A DNA stretch of 64,000 nt, taken from positions 79,322 through 143,321 of the forward strand of contig LWDM01000012.1 in NCBI GenBank assembly GCA_002083525.1, given 5' to 3'. The position numbers and the translations under genes were made by a program. Shown here one piece after another: positions 37,088 through 47,429 of the stretch. The notes beneath the pieces were generated by a model that was not told where the DNA came from, did no database searches, and worked only from the letters and a program-made list of their open reading frames with translations. Origin of the DNA: Proteobacteria bacterium SG_bin9 (lineage in GTDB: Bacteria > Pseudomonadota > Alphaproteobacteria > Rhizobiales > Xanthobacteraceae). Every line of letters starts with the position of its first letter. Position 1 is the stretch's first letter.

Positions 37088-38482
37088 ATGTCTGTGCGTG
37101 TGTCAGGGCTGGGCCGCCGGGCGGCGTGCGTCGTGGGGCTTGTCTCCGCGATTGCGGTGTCAGGCCCGGCAGCGGCTGAAAGCCTCAACGAAGCGCTCGT
37201 CAAAGCCTATCAGGCGAACCCGCAGTTGAACGCCGAGCGCGCCCGCCAGCGCGCCACCGACGAGAATGTGCCGCAGGCTCTTTCTGGCTATCGGCCGCAG
37301 ATCGTCGCCAGCCTTAGCGCCGGATTGCAGGGGGTGCGGAACCTGCTCCCCGACAACACCATCCAGACCGCGACGCTGAAGCCCTGGACCATCGGCGCGA
37401 CGGTCACCCAGACTCTGTTCAACGGCTTCAAGACCGCCAACAGCGTGCGCGTCGCCGAGTTGCAGGTGCGCTCCGGCCGCGAGGCGTTGCGCAACGTCGG
37501 CCAGGGCGTGCTGCTCGACGCCGTCACCGCCTACAGCAACGTGCTGGCCAATCAGGCGCTGGTCGAGGCGCAGCGCGTCAACGTCAATTTCCTGCGCGAG
37601 ACGCTCAACATCACCCGCAAGCGGCTCGAAGCCGGTTCGGTGACGCCGACCGACACCGCACAGTCCGAAGCGCGGCTGAACCGCGGTCTCGCCGATCTCA
37701 ACGCCGCCGAAGTCGCGCTTGCCATCAGCCAGGCGATCTACACGCAGGTCATCGGTAATCCGCCGGGCCGCCTGATGCTGGCCGAACCCGTCGATCGTTT
37801 TCTTCCGCGCCGCGAGGAGACCAACGACCTCGCGCTGCGAGGTCATCCGGCCGTGCTCGCGGCAGGTTTCGATGTCGACGTCGCCACCACCACCATCAGC
37901 GTCACCGAGAGCAGCCTGTTTCCGACCGTGACGCTGCAGGGCAACGTCAGCCGCAGCAATGACGGCGACATCAACCTCGGCACCAAGCGCAACGATCAGG
38001 CATCGGTGGTCGGCAAGATCGACGTTCCCATTTACGACGGCGGCCTGGTCGCGGCGCAGACCCGTCAGGCCAAGGAGCTGGCGAGCCAGAGCCGGCTCGT
38101 GTTCGAGCAGGTGCGCGGCCAGACCCGCACGGCAGCGGCAGGCGCGCTCGTCGCTCACGAAGGCGCCAAGGTCGCGGTTGCGGCCGCCGAGTCCGAAGTG
38201 CGCGCTGCCAATGTGGCGCTTCAGGGCGTGCAGCGCGAGGCGCAGGCCGGACAGCGCACCACCGTCGATGTGCTGAACTCGCAGCAGGATCTGACACAGG
38301 CCCGCGCGCGACTGATCAGCGCCCAGCGCGATCGCGTCATCGCCTCCTACACCCTGCTGAGCGCGGTCGGCCGGCTCGACGTCAAGACGCTCGGCCTCAA
38401 CACGCCGGACTACCTGCCGGAAGTGCACTACCACCAGGTGCGCGACGCCTGGCACGGCCTGCGCACCCCATCGGGACAATAA
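37088..38482 (+). CDS. TolC-family outer-membrane channel
   Basis: A 464-residue outer-membrane efflux protein of the TolC type. The signal peptide ends near residue 31 (GPAAAES). The mature sequence begins LNEALVKAYQANPQLNAERARQRA (location) and is built of two similar halves rich in long helices with Gln, Ala and Arg; VTQTLFNGFKT and VPIYDGGLVAA are the paired beta-strand motifs. It would be the exit duct of a secretion or efflux pump. It converges with the CzcA/CzcB-like genes, 12 bases apart, so it may serve that pump although it is on the other strand. Confidence 0.93.
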   Translation: MSVRVSGLGRRAACVVGLVSAIAVSGPAAAESLNEALVKAYQANPQLNAERARQRATDENVPQALSGYRPQIVASLSAGLQGVRNLLPDNTIQTATLKPWTIGATVTQTLFNGFKTANSVRVAELQVRSGREALRNVGQGVLLDAVTAYSNVLANQALVEAQRVNVNFLRETLNITRKRLEAGSVTPTDTAQSEARLNRGLADLNAAEVALAISQAIYTQVIGNPPGRLMLAEPVDRFLPRREETNDLALRGHPAVLAAGFDVDVATTTISVTESSLFPTVTLQGNVSRSNDGDINLGTKRNDQASVVGKIDVPIYDGGLVAAQTRQAKELASQSRLVFEQVRGQTRTAAAGALVAHEGAKVAVAAAESEVRAANVALQGVQREAQAGQRTTVDVLNSQQDLTQARARLISAQRDRVIASYTLLSAVGRLDVKTLGLNTPDYLPEVHYHQVRDAWHGLRTPSGQ

Positions 38483-38494
38483 GCAAAAGCCTGA

Positions 38495-41400
38495 TCAGCG
38501 CGCCGTCTTGCGGCGGGAGAACAGCGCGATCAGCACCGGCAGCGTGATCAGGATCATGATCGGCGCGAACAGCATCCCGGTAACGACCACCACCGCCAGC
38601 GGCTTCTGCACCTGCGATCCAATGCCCGACGACAGTGCCGCCGGCAACAACCCGATGCCGGCGACCACGCAGGTCATCAGCACCGGCCGCATCTGCAATT
38701 CGCCGGCGCGGATCACCGCGGTGACGCGGTTGATGCCCTGCGCGATCAGCTGATTGTACTGGGTGATGATGATGATGCCGTCCATGACGGCAATACCGAA
38801 CAGCGCGATGAAACCGATGGCGGCCGAGACGCTGAACGGAATCCCGGTGATCAGAAGTCCTGCGACGCCGCCGATGATCGCCATCGGGATCACGCTCATC
38901 GCAAGCAGCGTGTCGCGCGCCGAGCCGAAGTTGAAGAACAGAAGTCCCGCGATCAGCGCGAGGCTGATCGGCACGACAATCGACAGGCGGCGGATTGCGT
39001 CCTGCAGGTTGCCGAATTCGCCGACCCATTCGGCGCGCGATCCGGGCGGCAACGGCACCTGCGCCGCGACCTTGGCCTGCGCCTCGGCGATGGCGCTGCC
39101 GAGGTCACGCTCGCGCACCGAGAACTTGATCGGCAGGTAGCGCTCCTGCTGCTCGCGATAGATGTAGGCCGCGCCGGACACGAGCTTGATGGTCGCGACT
39201 TCGCTCAGCGGAATTTGCGTGATGCCGTTCGCACCCTGCACGCCGATGCGCAGGTTCTGGATAGCCTCGGCGCTGCGGCGATATTCCGGCGCAAGGCGCA
39301 CGATAATCGGGAAGCGCCGGTCGCTGCCGGGCTCATACAGATCGCCGGCGCTGTCGCCGCCGACGGCGATGCGCAGCGTTGCGTTGATGTCGCCCGGCGA
39401 GAGGCCATAGCGCGCCGCGCGCGCGCGATCGATGTCGATCTGGATCGTCGGCTGGCCGAGCGAGGTGAACACGGCCAAGTCGGTGACGCCCTGCACCGTC
39501 GACAGCACCGCCTTGATCTTGTTGGCGGTGTTGGTGAGTTCGGTCAGATCGTTGCCGTAGAGCTTGATCGAGTTCTCGCCCTTCACGCCCGACACGGCTT
39601 CGGCGACGTTGTCCTGCAGATACTGCGAGAAGTTGAACTCGACGCCGGTGAACTTTTCCTGCAACTCCTTGAGGAGCCGCGCGGTCAGGTCGTCCTTGTC
39701 CTTCGAGCCCGGCCACTGGCTGACCGGCTTCAGCGGCGCGAAGAATTCCGCGTTGAACACGCCGGCCGCGTCGGTGCCGTCGTCGGGACGGCCGTGCTGC
39801 GACACCACCGACTCGACCTCGGGCTGCTGCCGGATGAGTTTGCGCATCTCGTTGACGTACGCGTTGCCGGTTTCGAGCGAGATGGTCGACGGCAAGGTGG
39901 CGCGGATCCAGAGGTTGCCCTCTTCCAGCTTCGGCAGGAATTCGAGACCCAGCAGACGCGAAGCAAGCACCGTCAACAGCAACAGCATTGCGGCCGCAGC
40001 GATAACCGCGCCCTTGCTGCGCACAGCCCAGACCAGAACCGGCCGGTACAGGCCGTGCAGGAAGTGAACGATCCGCGTTTCGGTTTCCTTGATGTGCACC
40101 GGGAGGATGATGGCGCTGAGCGCGGGCGTCACGGTGAAGGTGGCGAGCAGACCGCCGGCCAGCGCATAGGCATAGGTGCGCGCCATCGGGCCGAAGATGT
40201 TGCCTTCGACGCCGGTCAGCGTGAACAGCGGCAGAAACGCCGCGACGATAATCGTCGCCGCGAAGAAAATGGACCGCGCCACGTCCGCGGATGCGTCGAG
40301 GATTGCATGGCTCTTCATGCCGAAGACGAACTTGGCCGGCATCGACCGTTCCTGCTCCGGCGTCAGTTCCTTGTTGCGCGAGAGCCGCCGGAAAATCGCC
40401 TCGACCATGATGACGGTGCCGTCGACGATCAACCCGAAGTCGATCGCGCCGACGGACAACAGGTTCGCGGACTCGCCGCGGATCACCAGAATGATGACGG
40501 CAAAGAACAGCGCGAACGGAATCGTCGCGCCGACGATGATGGCGCTGCGCAGGTCGCCGAGAAACAGCCACTGCAGGAACACGATCAGCAGGATGCCGAT
40601 CACCATGTTCTCGAGCACGGTCTTGGTCGTCGTCTCGATCAGGTCCTTGCGGTCGTAGATGCGCTCGATCTTCACCCCGGGCGGCAGGATGCTGGAGCTG
40701 TTGATCTGCCGGATCACGGTCTCGACGCGCGCCAGCGTCGGCGAACTCTGCTCGCCACGGCGCATCAGCACGATACCCTGCACGATGTCGTCGTCGGAAT
40801 CCTTGCCGGCAATGCCGAGACGCGGCTTCTCGCCAACCGCGACCTGCGCCACGTCCTTCACGAGCACCGGATTGCCGCTCGTCTGCGACACCATGGTGTT
40901 GGCGAGGTCCTCGATCGAACGGATCAGGCCGACACCGCGCACCACCGCCGACTGCTGGCCGATGTTGATGGTGTTGCCGCCGACGTTGATGTTGGCGTTG
41001 CCGACCGACTGCAGCAGCTGCGGCAGGGTCAGGCCATGCGCGGTGAGCTTGTTGAGATCGACCTGAAGTTCGTAGGTCTTGGTCTTGCCGCCCCACCCCG
41101 TCACGTCGATCACGCCGGGAATGGCGCGGAAGCGGCGCTGCAACACCCAGTCCTGCAGCGTCTTGAGATCCTGCACGCTGTAGTTCGGCGGGCCGACCAG
41201 CTTGTAGCGATAGATTTCACCGACGGGACTTAACGGCGAGATGGTCGGCTGCGCGTTGCCGGGCAGCGGCGCCAGCTGCGCGAGGCGATTGAGCACCTGC
41301 TGCAGCGCTTCGTCGTAGGTGTAATCGAACGAGAACTGCAGTTTGACGTCGGAGAGGCCGTAGAGCGAGATGGTGCGGATGGTGCGCACGTTCTTGATGC

Positions 41401-41623
41401 CGGCGACCTGCGTCTCGATCGGGATGGTGATGTAGCGCTCGATCTCCTCAGCCGAAAGGCCCGGGCTCTGGGTCACGATGTCGACCATCGGCGCGGTCGG
41501 ATCGGGATAGGCCTCGATGTTGAGCTGCCGGAACGCGAGCAGACCGCCGACCAGCATGGCGACAAACAGTCCGACCATCAGGTATCGGCGATTGACCGCG
41601 ATGGCGACGAGACGATTGATCAA
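38495..41623 (-). CDS. CzcA/CusA-type RND efflux pump
   Basis: A 1042-residue inner-membrane RND transporter with twelve expected helices and two large periplasmic loops. The motif DFGLIVDGTVIMVEAIFRR in the fourth helix matches the heavy-metal (HME) subgroup, so the pump probably exports divalent or monovalent metal ions in exchange for protons. Other landmarks are GLSAEEIERYITIPIE near the N-terminus and the RND GxxDxxG-type helices. The only in-frame start before a stop is TTG at 41623, just after the adaptor gene (27-base gap). The metal specificity is not evident. Confidence 0.9.
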   Translation of the reverse strand: MINRLVAIAVNRRYLMVGLFVAMLVGGLLAFRQLNIEAYPDPTAPMVDIVTQSPGLSAEEIERYITIPIETQVAGIKNVRTIRTISLYGLSDVKLQFSFDYTYDEALQQVLNRLAQLAPLPGNAQPTISPLSPVGEIYRYKLVGPPNYSVQDLKTLQDWVLQRRFRAIPGVIDVTGWGGKTKTYELQVDLNKLTAHGLTLPQLLQSVGNANINVGGNTINIGQQSAVVRGVGLIRSIEDLANTMVSQTSGNPVLVKDVAQVAVGEKPRLGIAGKDSDDDIVQGIVLMRRGEQSSPTLARVETVIRQINSSSILPPGVKIERIYDRKDLIETTTKTVLENMVIGILLIVFLQWLFLGDLRSAIIVGATIPFALFFAVIILVIRGESANLLSVGAIDFGLIVDGTVIMVEAIFRRLSRNKELTPEQERSMPAKFVFGMKSHAILDASADVARSIFFAATIIVAAFLPLFTLTGVEGNIFGPMARTYAYALAGGLLATFTVTPALSAIILPVHIKETETRIVHFLHGLYRPVLVWAVRSKGAVIAAAAMLLLLTVLASRLLGLEFLPKLEEGNLWIRATLPSTISLETGNAYVNEMRKLIRQQPEVESVVSQHGRPDDGTDAAGVFNAEFFAPLKPVSQWPGSKDKDDLTARLLKELQEKFTGVEFNFSQYLQDNVAEAVSGVKGENSIKLYGNDLTELTNTANKIKAVLSTVQGVTDLAVFTSLGQPTIQIDIDRARAARYGLSPGDINATLRIAVGGDSAGDLYEPGSDRRFPIIVRLAPEYRRSAEAIQNLRIGVQGANGITQIPLSEVATIKLVSGAAYIYREQQERYLPIKFSVRERDLGSAIAEAQAKVAAQVPLPPGSRAEWVGEFGNLQDAIRRLSIVVPISLALIAGLLFFNFGSARDTLLAMSVIPMAIIGGVAGLLITGIPFSVSAAIGFIALFGIAVMDGIIIITQYNQLIAQGINRVTAVIRAGELQMRPVLMTCVVAGIGLLPAALSSGIGSQVQKPLAVVVVTGMLFAPIMILITLPVLIALFSRRKTAR

Positions 41624-41650
41624 GACGCTGGCTTTCGATGATGCGGCAGC

Positions 41651-42880
41651 TTAGCTGCCCGATGCCGCCCGATCGATGAACAGGCTGCCTCTGGTCACGA
41701 TCTTCTCGCGCTTGTCGAGGTTACCCAGCACTTCGACCAGATCGCCGTTGGAAAGACCGGTCCTGATCCGGCGCAGTTCGATGGTCTTATCCTCGTGAAC
41801 GACCCAGACCCGCACCTGATCGCCTTCGTAAATCAGGGCCTGCTTCGGAACGCCGACGGTCAGGCTGTCGCAACCGGCGTAGATCGTGACGTTGGCAAAC
41901 ATTTCCGGCTTCAGCGCGCGGTCGGAATTATCGACGGTGGCGCGGACCAGAAGCCGCCTCGTCGCCGGATCGATCGCCGCTGCGACATAGTTGATGCGGC
42001 CGCCGATCTTGCGTCCGGGCAGCGCCAGCACGTCGAATTTGAGATCCTGCCCGACTTCGATCGACGCTGTCTCGCTCTCGCGCACGAAAGCGGTGAGCCA
42101 GACCGACGACAGATCGCCGATCACGAACACCGGATCGTTGGTATTGGCGCTGATGTACTGGCCGGGTCCGACCTTGCGCTGAACCACGGTGCCGGCGATC
42201 GGCGCGTACACGGTGGTTTCCGGATTGATGGCGCCGCTCTGCTGGAAGCTCGCGACCGCGTCGTCGTTGAAGCCGAGAATCTTCAGCTTGTTGCGCGCGG
42301 CCAGCAGCGCGGTCTCGCTGGCGCGCATGTCGTTCTGCGCGGTAATCAACGCCGCCTGCGCCTGCTCGTAATCTTTCAGCGGCGCGGCCTTGCCCTCGTA
42401 GAGATCGCGGGCACGCTTGTCGCCGACCTTGGCGAGATCGAGCTGCGACTTCGCCTTGTTGACGGCGGCCATCGCCGCCATGAAATCGTTCTGCGCCTGC
42501 ACCGTGTCGGTGGCTTCGATCACGAACAGCGGCTGGCCCTGCGTGACCTGATCGCCCGGGCGCGCCAGCAACCGCGTGACGCGGCCGACATACGGCGAGT
42601 ACACCGGCGTGGCGCGATCCTCATCGACCGCGATCTTTCCTTCGGTCGTGCGCTCGGCGCAAAATACCTTTTCACTGACGCTTTCGACGCTGACACTTGC
42701 CCATTCGGACGCCGAGGGCGTGTAGCGCATCTGCGCCCGGCGCTGGCTCGACACCTCGGACGGCGTGGCGTGCGGTTTGGCGAGAAGCTGGAAGCCCGCA
42801 ATCGCCCCGACCGCAAGCACGACAAAGGCCGCGCCGAACAGGAGCGTTTGACGTTTCGCGGACGAACGAAGCTTCAGCAT
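41651..42880 (-). CDS. periplasmic adaptor of RND metal efflux system
   Basis: A 409-residue membrane-fusion protein. One N-terminal anchor (about 13-32), a lipoyl/barrel-sandwich domain split around a helical hairpin (VYSPYVGRVTRLLARPGDQV and VYAPIAGTVVQRKVGPGQYI, as locations), then beta-barrel and membrane-proximal domains. It bridges the CzcA-like pump to an outer-membrane channel. The ATG at 42880 follows GAGAAGG and is preferred to a GTG 15 bases upstream. It is the first gene of the efflux operon. No metal regulator gene is found nearby. Confidence 0.9.
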   Translation of the reverse strand: MLKLRSSAKRQTLLFGAAFVVLAVGAIAGFQLLAKPHATPSEVSSQRRAQMRYTPSASEWASVSVESVSEKVFCAERTTEGKIAVDEDRATPVYSPYVGRVTRLLARPGDQVTQGQPLFVIEATDTVQAQNDFMAAMAAVNKAKSQLDLAKVGDKRARDLYEGKAAPLKDYEQAQAALITAQNDMRASETALLAARNKLKILGFNDDAVASFQQSGAINPETTVYAPIAGTVVQRKVGPGQYISANTNDPVFVIGDLSSVWLTAFVRESETASIEVGQDLKFDVLALPGRKIGGRINYVAAAIDPATRRLLVRATVDNSDRALKPEMFANVTIYAGCDSLTVGVPKQALIYEGDQVRVWVVHEDKTIELRRIRTGLSNGDLVEVLGNLDKREKIVTRGSLFIDRAASGS

Positions 42881-42991
42881 CGGCAGCCTTCTCACCGGCA
42901 GGGAACTGCCTGCAGCGTATTGACGCTAATAGTGCCCTTTGTATGCCAATGACAAATGAAAAAGAAAAAATGTCGGCCAATTACCAACCAA

Positions 42992-44383
42992 TTACGTCGG
43001 CCAAACCGCCGGATGGTTACCAAGTGGCACGGCGGGGCGGGTCCAGGCGGCTGGCGTTACCGTCAGCCGCGCCGAATGCCGCACTGCACGCAAAGTTCCG
43101 AACCCGGACGCCTCCTCTCCCATGAAGGGCGCCACGGCATCTTTTTCCGGCTCCGGCGTCGATAGTCCGCCGTCGACCCTGCCCAATCCCCACAGCCAGT
43201 GACCGGTGCGCGCCAGCGACACCCGCACAAGCCAACTGCCGCCCTCTTTCGCCTGCCTGAGCCGGCCCATCATCGCGCCGAACGCCATCAGGTATCCGGT
43301 GGCGTGATCGAGCACCTGCATCGGCAGTTCCTTCGGGCCTTCGACGCCCGCCGCCTCGCCCTCGGCATGGTTGAAGCCGGTCGATGTCTGCACCAGTGAG
43401 TCGAACCCGCGCCGGTTCGCCCATGGACCGGCATGCCCGTACGCGGAGAGCGAAACGCAGACGATGCCCGGATTGATCCGTGCGGCGTCTTCTGGCCCGA
43501 AGCCGTGCGCCGCGAGCGACTGCGGACGATAGCCCTGCGAAAAGACATCGGCGGTCGACAAGAGCGACGTGAACGTCGCTTTGCCTTCCGCGCTCGAGAG
43601 ATCGACGAACGACGAAAGCTTGCCGCGCCCCGTGTCGATCACGAGCCAGGGGATCGACGGCAACGCCGGATGCGACACCAGCATCACGTCGGCGCCATGC
43701 GCGGCGAGCGTGCGGCCCGCCACTGGTCCCGCAATGACCCGCGACAGATCGAGCACGCGCAGACCCGCGAGCGGACGATCGCCTTGCGGCCATGGCCGCG
43801 GCGGCGCGTCGCCGATCTTCTCGAAAGTGATCAACGGCGTCGTGATCAGCGCCTTCGCATGTTCGGTCGCGAGCCATTCGTCGCGCGTGCGCATCAGCGA
43901 GACGACGCAACCGCCGTCATAGGCAGCGGTTTCGAAATCCTCGCCGCGCCAGCCCATCAGTGCGTCCTGCACGCTGTCACGCGTGGCCTCGCATTTTAGA
44001 ACCTTGCAGACGTTATCGCGATGGAGCGGAAAGTTCGTGTGCAAGCGGACGAAGCGCGCATCGCCGGTCCGGTAGACACCGGCGATCGCATCCCATGCGG
44101 GTGGCGGCGGCTTGTCGTCGACACGCAGATAGCGCTCGCTGCGGCACTCGATCGCCGCATGCAGCATGTCGACGCCGACGCTTTGCTCCTGACCGCTGCG
44201 CGCTTTCCAGATCGTGGCTGCCGCGAGGCCCGCGGCGGCGATGCTCGCCTGCGCCGCCGCATCGACCCGGAACGAGGACGGTAACACCGGCTCGCTGCCG
44301 GTCAACGTCACCGCGGCAAGATCGGCGGCGGTGCCGCCGGCACCGGTCCACAGGTCAGACAGAATGTCGCGTGGCGACTGCAT
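42992..44383 (-). CDS. CaiB/BaiF-type CoA-transferase
   Basis: A 463-residue class III CoA-transferase-like protein. The main domain begins LAGLRVLDLSRVIAGPVAGRTLAAHGADVM (location about 206-235) with the family Rossmann segment, and continues with LDLSSAEGKATF and NPGIVCVSLSAYGHAGPWANRRGFDSL. The usual catalytic Asp in such proteins is hard to place by eye. The N-terminal ~200 residues are a second, more degenerate copy of the fold, as in fused two-domain members. Its ATG overlaps the stop of the upstream amidohydrolase by one base. The acid substrate is unknown. Confidence 0.85.
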   Translation of the reverse strand: MQSPRDILSDLWTGAGGTAADLAAVTLTGSEPVLPSSFRVDAAAQASIAAAGLAAATIWKARSGQEQSVGVDMLHAAIECRSERYLRVDDKPPPPAWDAIAGVYRTGDARFVRLHTNFPLHRDNVCKVLKCEATRDSVQDALMGWRGEDFETAAYDGGCVVSLMRTRDEWLATEHAKALITTPLITFEKIGDAPPRPWPQGDRPLAGLRVLDLSRVIAGPVAGRTLAAHGADVMLVSHPALPSIPWLVIDTGRGKLSSFVDLSSAEGKATFTSLLSTADVFSQGYRPQSLAAHGFGPEDAARINPGIVCVSLSAYGHAGPWANRRGFDSLVQTSTGFNHAEGEAAGVEGPKELPMQVLDHATGYLMAFGAMMGRLRQAKEGGSWLVRVSLARTGHWLWGLGRVDGGLSTPEPEKDAVAPFMGEEASGFGTLRAVRHSARLTVTPAAWTRPAVPLGNHPAVWPT

Positions 44384-45558
44384 CACGCCGCCAGCGTGGT
44401 CTCGACCAGCTTGATCCAGTACGACGTGCCGTAGACGATCGCGTCGTCGTTGAAATTGTACGCCGGGTTATGCAGACCCGCGCTGTTGCCGTTGCCGATG
44501 AAGATGTACGCGCCCGGCCGCTTCTCCAGCATGTAGGCGAAATCTTCTGCGCCCATCATCGGCGGGATGTCGGCGTTGACGTTGACGGCGCCGGCCACAT
44601 CCATCGCCACGCGTGCGGCGAAGTCGGTTTCCGCGTTGTGGTTGACCAGCACCGGATAGCCGCGCGTGTAGCGCAGATCGATCTTCGCGCCGCTCAGCTG
44701 CGCGACGCCCGCCGCGACCTCCTGCATGCGCTTCTCGACGAAATCGCGCATCGAGGCCTTTAGCGTGCGCACCGTGCCTTCCAATTCCGCCGTCTGCGGA
44801 ATCACGTTCATGGCGGTGCCGGCGTGGAACATGCAGATCGAGATGACCGCCGACTCCACCGGATCGGCGTTGCGCGAGACGATCTGCTGGAACGCCGTGA
44901 TCAGTTGCGCACCGGCGAGCACCGGATCGATGCCGGTGTGCGGCCGCGCCGCGTGCGCGCCGACACCTTCGATCCTGATCTTGATGTGATCGGTCGACGC
45001 CATGATCGAGCCCGGCCGGATGCCGAAGGTGCCGATGTCCATGCCCGGGCCGTTATGCATGCCGTAGACCTGTTCGATCTTGAAGCGCTCCATCAATCCG
45101 TCGCGGATCATCGCAGCCGCCCCCGCGCCGCCCTCTTCCGCCGGCTGGAAGATGACGACCGCGTCGCCCGCGAAGTTGCGCGTCTCGGCGAGATAGCGCG
45201 CGGCGCCGAGCAGCATCGCGGTATGGCCGTCGTGACCGCAGGCGTGCATCTTGCCCGGCGTCTTCGACTTGTACGGCAGATCGTTTTCTTCCTCGATCGG
45301 CAGCGCGTCCATGTCCGCACGCAGGCCGACGACCTTGACGCCGCCGCCGCTCGCCGGCCGCTTGCCTTTGATCACGCCGACGACGCCGGTGCGGCCGATG
45401 CCGGTCACCACCTCGTCGCAGCCGAACTCGCGCAGCCGGTCCGCCACGAACCCCGCTGTGCGATGCACGTCGTATTGCAGCTCCGGATGCGCATGGATGT
45501 CATGGCGCCAGCCCATGATTTCGGGTTGCAGGTCGGCGACGCGGTTGACGATCGGCAT
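44383..45558 (-). CDS. M20-family amidohydrolase
   Basis: A 391-residue metal-dependent amidohydrolase of the hippurate hydrolase/N-acyl-amino-acid type. It has WRHDIHAHPEL, GLRADMDALPIEE, the Cys-His ligand motif GKMHACGHDGHTAMLLGAAR (location), QPAEEGGAGA with the catalytic Glu, and the C-terminal PPMMGAEDFAYM. GGAG precedes the ATG at 45558. The frame stays open far upstream (to 46929) but that part is antisense to the GMC gene and is not coding. It is translationally coupled to the CoA-transferase gene downstream. Confidence 0.95.
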   Translation of the reverse strand: MPIVNRVADLQPEIMGWRHDIHAHPELQYDVHRTAGFVADRLREFGCDEVVTGIGRTGVVGVIKGKRPASGGGVKVVGLRADMDALPIEEENDLPYKSKTPGKMHACGHDGHTAMLLGAARYLAETRNFAGDAVVIFQPAEEGGAGAAAMIRDGLMERFKIEQVYGMHNGPGMDIGTFGIRPGSIMASTDHIKIRIEGVGAHAARPHTGIDPVLAGAQLITAFQQIVSRNADPVESAVISICMFHAGTAMNVIPQTAELEGTVRTLKASMRDFVEKRMQEVAAGVAQLSGAKIDLRYTRGYPVLVNHNAETDFAARVAMDVAGAVNVNADIPPMMGAEDFAYMLEKRPGAYIFIGNGNSAGLHNPAYNFNDDAIVYGTSYWIKLVETTLAA

Positions 45559-45798
45559 GGACAGCACTCCTGACTTTGCGCTCTTGACGGGCTCTTGGCG
45601 GCGCACATGAACGATGCCACAGGACCGATTCCGCTCGCAAGGCGGCCCGCAGATGAGAAAGCGATCACATCTTGGAGCGTCTTGAGCCCGTTCTGGAATT
45701 TTTGCAAAACCGGTGCGCATCCGGCAGGCTTCGGTCTGCCGCAAAAGGTAGCTACGTTGGTTGCCACAAATAAGACGGCGATCGGGGAAACGGCGGGA

Positions 45799-47418
45799 AT
45801 GGCGACGCGGATCGAGGGCGATTTCGACTACATCATTGCCGGCGCCGGTACCGCCGGGTGCATCGTCGCCAATCGGCTGTCGGCCGATCCGACCAAGCGC
45901 GTGCTGCTGCTGGAAGCCGGCGGCAACGACAACTGGATCTGGTTTCACATTCCGGTCGGCTACCTGTTCGCCATCGGCAATCCGCGCTCGGACTGGATGT
46001 TCCGCACCGAGGCCGAAGCCGGCCTCAACGGCCGTTCGCTCGCCTATCCGCGTGGCAAGGTGATCGGCGGCTGCTCGGCGATCAACGCCATGATTTCGAT
46101 GCGCGGCCAAGCCGCCGATTACGATCACTGGCGTCAGCTTGGCTTGAGCGGCTGGAGCTGGAACGACGTCAAACCGGCATTCCTCAAACTCGAAGACCAT
46201 TTCATGGGCGCGAGCGAGCACCACGGTGTCGGCGGCGGCTGGCGCATCGAGGCGCCGCGGCTCTCCTGGAAGGTGCTGGACGCGGTCGCGGACGCCGCCG
46301 CCGAGATGGGCATCGCGCGCACCAACGATTTCAACACCGGCGACAACGAGGGCATCGGCTACTTCCACGTCAACCAGCGGCGCGGCCGCCGCTGGTCGTC
46401 GGCGCGCGGCTTCCTCAAGCCCGTCCTGTCGCGGCCGAACCTCAAACTCGAAACCGACGCCCTGATCGACCGGCTGATCATCGAGAACGGCAAGGCCGTC
46501 GGCGTCCGCTTCTCGCGCAACGGCGAAGCGTTCGAAGCGCGCACGCGCGGCGAAGTCATTCTCTGCTCCGGCTCCATCGGCTCGGTGCAGGTCATGCAGC
46601 GCTCCGGCATCGGCCCCGCCGAATGGCTGCAGCCGCTCGGCATCACACCGGTGCTCGACCGTCCGGGGGTCGGCCGCAATCTGCAGGACCATCTGCAGCA
46701 GCGCGCGATCTTCAAGGTCTCCGGCGTGAAGACGCTGAATGAGACCTACTGGTCGCTCTGGAAACGCGGCATGATGGGCGTCGACTATGCGCTGCGCCGC
46801 CGCGGCCCGCTGACCATGGCGCCGTCGCAGCTCGGCATCTTCACCCGCTCCGATCCGCACCGCGAGCGCGCCAACATCCAGTTTCATGTGCAGCCGCTCT
46901 CGCTGGACAAGTTCGGCGATCCGCTGCATCGCTTTCCTGCGATCACGATCTCAGCCTGCAATCTGCGGCCGACCTCGCGCGGCGTGGTGCAGATCACCGA
47001 TGCGAAGCCTGAGAAAGCGCCGCGCATCGCGCCGAACTATCTCCACACCGACGAAGACCGCCTCGTCGCGGCCGATGCCATCCGCGTCACGCGAAAACTC
47101 ATGAAGCAGCCGGCGCTCGCCGGCTACCGGCCGGAGGAATATCTCCCCGGGCCCAGCGTCGGCGATGACGATGCGTCGCTCGCAAAAGCCGCCGGCGACA
47201 TCGGCACGACGATCTTCCACCCCGTCGGCACCGCGAAGATGGGCGCATCGACCGACCCGGCCGCGGTCGTCGACGAGCGCTTGCGCGTGCACGGCATCGG
47301 CGGATTGCGCGTGATCGATGCGTCGGTGATGCCGACGATCACCTCCGGCAACACCAACACGCCGACTGCGATGATCGCTGAAAAGGGTTCGGCGATGGTG
47401 ATCGCCGACGCGCGCTAG
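45799..47418 (+). CDS. GMC-family FAD alcohol dehydrogenase/oxidoreductase
   Basis: A 539-residue FAD-dependent GMC oxidoreductase, resembling choline or polyethylene-glycol dehydrogenases. The N-terminal FAD-binding motif is IIAGAGTAGCIVANRLS, followed by PRGKVIGGCSAINAMISMRG (location) and the second GMC signature GSIGSVQVMQRSGIGP. The catalytic His is in FHPVGTAKMG and the Asn/His partner in TSGNTNTPT near the C-terminus. The ATG at 45799 follows GGCGGGA; the frame is open upstream without homology. It is divergent from the amidohydrolase gene across a 240-base region. The alcohol substrate is unknown. Confidence 0.93.
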   Translation: MATRIEGDFDYIIAGAGTAGCIVANRLSADPTKRVLLLEAGGNDNWIWFHIPVGYLFAIGNPRSDWMFRTEAEAGLNGRSLAYPRGKVIGGCSAINAMISMRGQAADYDHWRQLGLSGWSWNDVKPAFLKLEDHFMGASEHHGVGGGWRIEAPRLSWKVLDAVADAAAEMGIARTNDFNTGDNEGIGYFHVNQRRGRRWSSARGFLKPVLSRPNLKLETDALIDRLIIENGKAVGVRFSRNGEAFEARTRGEVILCSGSIGSVQVMQRSGIGPAEWLQPLGITPVLDRPGVGRNLQDHLQQRAIFKVSGVKTLNETYWSLWKRGMMGVDYALRRRGPLTMAPSQLGIFTRSDPHRERANIQFHVQPLSLDKFGDPLHRFPAITISACNLRPTSRGVVQITDAKPEKAPRIAPNYLHTDEDRLVAADAIRVTRKLMKQPALAGYRPEEYLPGPSVGDDDASLAKAAGDIGTTIFHPVGTAKMGASTDPAAVVDERLRVHGIGGLRVIDASVMPTITSGNTNTPTAMIAEKGSAMVIADAR

Positions 47419-47429
47419 GACATGATCCG

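Noticed and set aside
39215..41233. 672-codon plus-strand open frame
   Set aside because: It is a shadow of the CzcA-like gene on the other strand; composition is low-complexity Arg/His/Asp, typical of antisense frames in GC-rich DNA.
44383..45558. Possible CRISPR-like or insertion-sequence features near repeats
   Set aside because: No regularly spaced repeats or transposase motifs were found anywhere in the window.
45559..46929. Long minus-strand extension of the amidohydrolase frame to 848 codons
   Set aside because: It is antisense to the GMC oxidoreductase gene, lacks any domain, and the amidohydrolase start at 45558 has a good GGAG site.
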